DNA from: a virus
IMG/VR virus record: IMGVR_UViG_3300030107_003389
Span: 1 to 51,808 of that record
Direction: 5' to 3' (one strand)
DNA length: 51,808 nucleotides
Shown here in pieces: positions 49,908 through 51,808 of the stretch; the first letter of the stretch is position 1, and each line of letters begins with the position of its first letter. Below the pieces are notes generated by a model that saw nothing but the letters and a program-made list of their open reading frames with translations, was not told where the DNA came from and searched no databases. Both the position numbers and the translations under genes were made by a program.

Positions 49908-49945
49908 TAATATTTCTTCTTTTTCTTCTTCTTTCTTTTATACAT
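49907..49945 (-). CDS. 12-residue poly-lysine mini-frame
   Basis: MYKRKKKKKKKY behind a strong GGAGGATAAT site formed by the last codons of the zinc-ribbon gene. Its stop overlaps the next ATG (TAATG). Ribosomes slow on Lys runs, so it may set the rate of translation of the genes behind it. A real peptide is also possible. Confidence 0.4.
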   Translation of the reverse strand: MYKRKKKKKKKY

Positions 49946-49946
49946 A

Positions 49947-50225
49947 TTATCCTCCACTTTTAACTGTTACTGGGCTATCATCCCATTTAACAGAATTATG
50001 AAGCCTTTTATTAGCATCTGCTTCATTTTTCTTTTGTACTTCTTTTATATGTGTATTCATATCTCTTGTGCCAAATTCAATCTGGTCTTTTCTAATAGCT
50101 GTTGCCATAGGAGTATCTCTTACAACAAATTGAGTGCTCCACTTTGGTGGATGTGCTCTTTTACCACAAGAAGGGCAATTAAACATTCCTTCTTTGTTTG
50201 GTTTGTTGCAATGCTGACAATTCAT
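49947..50225 (-). CDS. Zinc-ribbon protein in the capsid region
   Basis: Protein of 92 residues: CQHC (3-6) and CPSC (17-20) form an N-terminal zinc ribbon; the rest is hydrophilic and helical. Located among head genes, so perhaps a minor head protein or assembly helper. No strong SD. Family unknown. Confidence 0.55.
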   Translation of the reverse strand: MNCQHCNKPNKEGMFNCPSCGKRAHPPKWSTQFVVRDTPMATAIRKDQIEFGTRDMNTHIKEVQKKNEADANKRLHNSVKWDDSPVTVKSGG

Positions 50226-50228
50226 CTA

Positions 50229-50423
50229 TTATGTATATAGAATTATATAAGCCACTCTTGAACGGTCTAATTTAACAACTGAAATATCTATAATTGCTTC
50301 ACTAGTGCTATCCAAAGCATTTACTGCTGCTTTAATATCTGCTGCTAAAGAGCCAGATACTGTATCTGCTGCATCGCTTATATCATTAATAACTATTTTT
50401 ACATTTGAGTTATATACTGCCAT
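50229..50423 (-). CDS. Small structural protein
   Basis: Protein of 64 residues, alternating strand-helix-strand (VKIVINDISDAADTVSG, EAIIDISVVKLDRSRVAYII), with an AGGAGAAAACG site. Likely a minor head protein by position after the capsid terminator. Family unknown. Confidence 0.52.
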   Translation of the reverse strand: MAVYNSNVKIVINDISDAADTVSGSLAADIKAAVNALDSTSEAIIDISVVKLDRSRVAYIILYT

Positions 50424-50459
50424 CGTTTTCTCCTATAAATTAAAATTTTTAGAGTGTTC

Positions 50460-50487
50460 GGGGTTGAACCTTTATACGAACAACCCC
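50460..50487 (-). terminator. Terminator-like hairpin after the capsid genes
   Basis: In the direction of transcription GGGGTTG (50487-50481) pairs with CAACCCC (50466-50460), followed after GAACACTC by TAAAAATTTT. A smaller TAATCC-GTGA-GGATTA hairpin with a GNRA loop precedes it at 50520-50505. The pair may cut down read-through and keep capsid mRNA abundant. Confidence 0.6.
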
Positions 50488-50522
50488 ACAGTACTCAAAA
50501 CTGTTAATCCTCACGGATTAGT

Positions 50523-50951
50523 TTATGATAGTGTCATATGGTCGTTATCGTGTTGTTGTCCACTTACATAGAAGTTAGAACCGTCACACACTAACTCAGC
50601 CCAATCGCCAACTACTGCTGCAGCTGCCCAAACTAATTCATCAACTCCTGATTCTGCAGATTCTCCACCTGAAGAGTCTGCTGAAGTTATGATACCAATT
50701 AAGGTATCTTCTGCTGAATTAGGGATTACTTTTACTGCATTTGAATCAGCTGTTGTCACGATGAACTTTGCGTGCCATCCTGCACCAGCTGCTGCTGCTG
50801 TTGGTAATGTGATACTAAAAGCAGAAGATTGGTCAAGTGTAAACACTTTTCCAGAATCAGCTGCAGTTAAAGTTCTAGCTGCTGCTACATTTTCTACTTT
50901 TAGCTTTAAATCACTAACACCACTATTTTGCTCTAAATAACTACTTCTCAT
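50523..50951 (-). CDS. Probable head decoration protein
   Basis: Protein of 142 residues, beta-rich with Ala/Thr/Ser (AARTLTAADSGKVFTLDQ, SAFSITLPTAAAAGAGWHAK, ELVCDGSNFYVSG). This pattern is common in phage head-decoration or fibre-like domains. It follows the capsid gene directly: ATG 50951 is one base past the capsid stop behind GGAGGG. A longer frame to 51005 lies inside the capsid gene and is not needed. Confidence 0.62.
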   Translation of the reverse strand: MRSSYLEQNSGVSDLKLKVENVAAARTLTAADSGKVFTLDQSSAFSITLPTAAAAGAGWHAKFIVTTADSNAVKVIPNSAEDTLIGIITSADSSGGESAESGVDELVWAAAAVVGDWAELVCDGSNFYVSGQQHDNDHMTLS

Positions 50952-50952
50952 T

Positions 50953-51808
50953 TTATAAGCCCTCCACATTAAATAGTGCATGTGCCTCAGGTAAACATAC
51001 TTCAAGACCAGCTTCGGTAAGAATCATATCTTTTCTTAAATCCTCATCTGCTGCTTGTACATTTGTTTGAACTTGAGTATCACGATTAATACCGTTACCT
51101 ACTAAAGGTCTGTAGTATAGTTTAGACATATCAGCCATAAGCATAAGCCCTGCTGAGTGACCTCTAAATAGAGGTTGTTTAACCATATACATGTCTCCAT
51201 GAACTGTATTAATTGCCATCACTTTGTGACCAAATGCTCCATCAGAATGGTCCATTTGAACCCTGTATGGTGCATTTGAATGTCCAACAGAAGCGTCAAT
51301 AAACGCACCGTCGGCAAGTTTGTTAAATAAAGTAACTACAGGTAAAGAAGCCATAACAAGTTTTTCACTTGAGCCTCCTCTTGCTGGGTCAAAAATTACT
51401 TCTAAATCAGAAAGCAATCTATCATAAGTCAGTTGAGCTTGTGTCATTGAACGAGCATAAGCTTTTCCTGATGAATATGATAAATCATTTGTTCCTGTTG
51501 TAAAAGTACTGTTTTTGATAATTTGTCCAACAATACCTTCTGTGTAGTTAATACCATTACTTCTTGCTTTATGATTGAACAACATAGCTCTTTCGATGTC
51601 TATTTTATGTTCTCTCAATTTGAGTGCAAGTACTCTCTCGAACTCATTTGCATATCCACGCATACGAGTTGCATAAGCTGTATTAGTCACTTCAGCTGCA
51701 GTTTTAAAGATTTGAGTATATCCAAATCCATCATCTATTGTGTTTGACCATACATCTGGTGAGCCAGTTCCTTCTGCAAACGCACTACCAATAACTTGAC
51801 ATTTGTCG
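50953..51808 (-). CDS. Major capsid protein, C-terminal part
   Basis: Continuation of the gene that begins at 605; bases above 51718 repeat codons already counted. Visible text includes TRMRGYANEFERVLALKLRE, a long helix, then AMLFNHKARSNGI, SLPVVTLFNKLADGAF, HGDMYMVKQPLFRG and a C-terminal domain ending NVEGL. This is the spine-helix plus P-domain and A-domain order of HK97-fold capsids. Total length 456 residues. Confidence 0.85.
   Translation of the reverse strand, partial: DKCQVIGSAFAEGTGSPDVWSNTIDDGFGYTQIFKTAAEVTNTAYATRMRGYANEFERVLALKLREHKIDIERAMLFNHKARSNGINYTEGIVGQIIKNSTFTTGTNDLSYSSGKAYARSMTQAQLTYDRLLSDLEVIFDPARGGSSEKLVMASLPVVTLFNKLADGAFIDASVGHSNAPYRVQMDHSDGAFGHKVMAINTVHGDMYMVKQPLFRGHSAGLMLMADMSKLYYRPLVGNGINRDTQVQTNVQAADEDLRKDMILTEAGLEVCLPEAHALFNVEGL
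51719..51808. repeat. Terminal overlap (right copy)
   Basis: Second copy of the 90-base overlap, identical to bases 1-90 except at 51739. The unique genome is therefore about 51,718 bp. Confidence 0.93.

Overview
The window looks like one complete genome of a tailed phage, about 51.7 kb, AT-rich and probably podovirus-like. The last 90 bases repeat the first 90 with a single difference, and one 456-codon major capsid gene reads cleanly across that join, so the molecule or assembly is circular or circularly permuted. It carries terminase, a P22-like portal, a nozzle-like protein, very large internal virion proteins and a huge fibre with a C-terminal chaperone domain. I see no tape measure, tail tube, sheath, integrase, RNA polymerase, DNA polymerase or tRNA. 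It is therefore probably a virulent phage that uses host polymerases and packages by headful. Strong Shine-Dalgarno (SD) sites and TTGACT/TAAAYT promoters suggest a sigma70-using host. CobS-like ATPase, GTA-type holin and secreted barrel genes resemble those I know from aquatic (marine) phages. The host cannot be named from the sequence.

Layout. Two gene blocks diverge from an operator-rich gap at 8.02-8.69 kb and converge at 25.76 kb. The late block is on the minus strand. It reads leftward from 8.0 kb through position 1, across the circular join, and on down from 51.8 to 25.8 kb. In order it holds four small enzymes or accessory proteins, small terminase, zinc protein, large terminase, lysozyme, portal, scaffold, capsid (across the join), decoration-like protein, connectors, a membrane and lysis cluster (holins, TM proteins, thioredoxin-like protein, outer-membrane barrel), nozzle, fibre, methyltransferase, transglycosylase and internal virion proteins. 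Most late genes overlap their neighbours as TAATG or ATGA.

The early block is on the plus strand, 8.69-25.77 kb. Its first half (8.7-18.9 kb) holds about thirty small proteins of mostly unknown function. Among them are a DUF2958 protein, a MoxR/CobS-type AAA+ ATPase with its partner, a run of zinc-finger proteins and a winged-helix protein. The second half (19.3-25.8 kb) is a recombination and replication module: Cas4/RecB-like nuclease, DUF1071 annealing protein, SSB-like protein, Hjc-like resolvase, small HTH protein and DnaB helicase.

The most unusual content lies between the early genes. At least seven early genes have a stable hairpin shortly upstream of the SD. Three share a 17-base initiation site. 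A 420-base stretch (14.51-14.93 kb) is an almost unbroken row of hairpins. Two promoters 11 kb apart share a 15-bp palindrome at the start point; the second is followed by what looks like a roughly 155-nt small RNA and then by a multi-stem leader. The hexamer GAGCAC/GTGCTC is about eight times denser from 8 to 30 kb than elsewhere.
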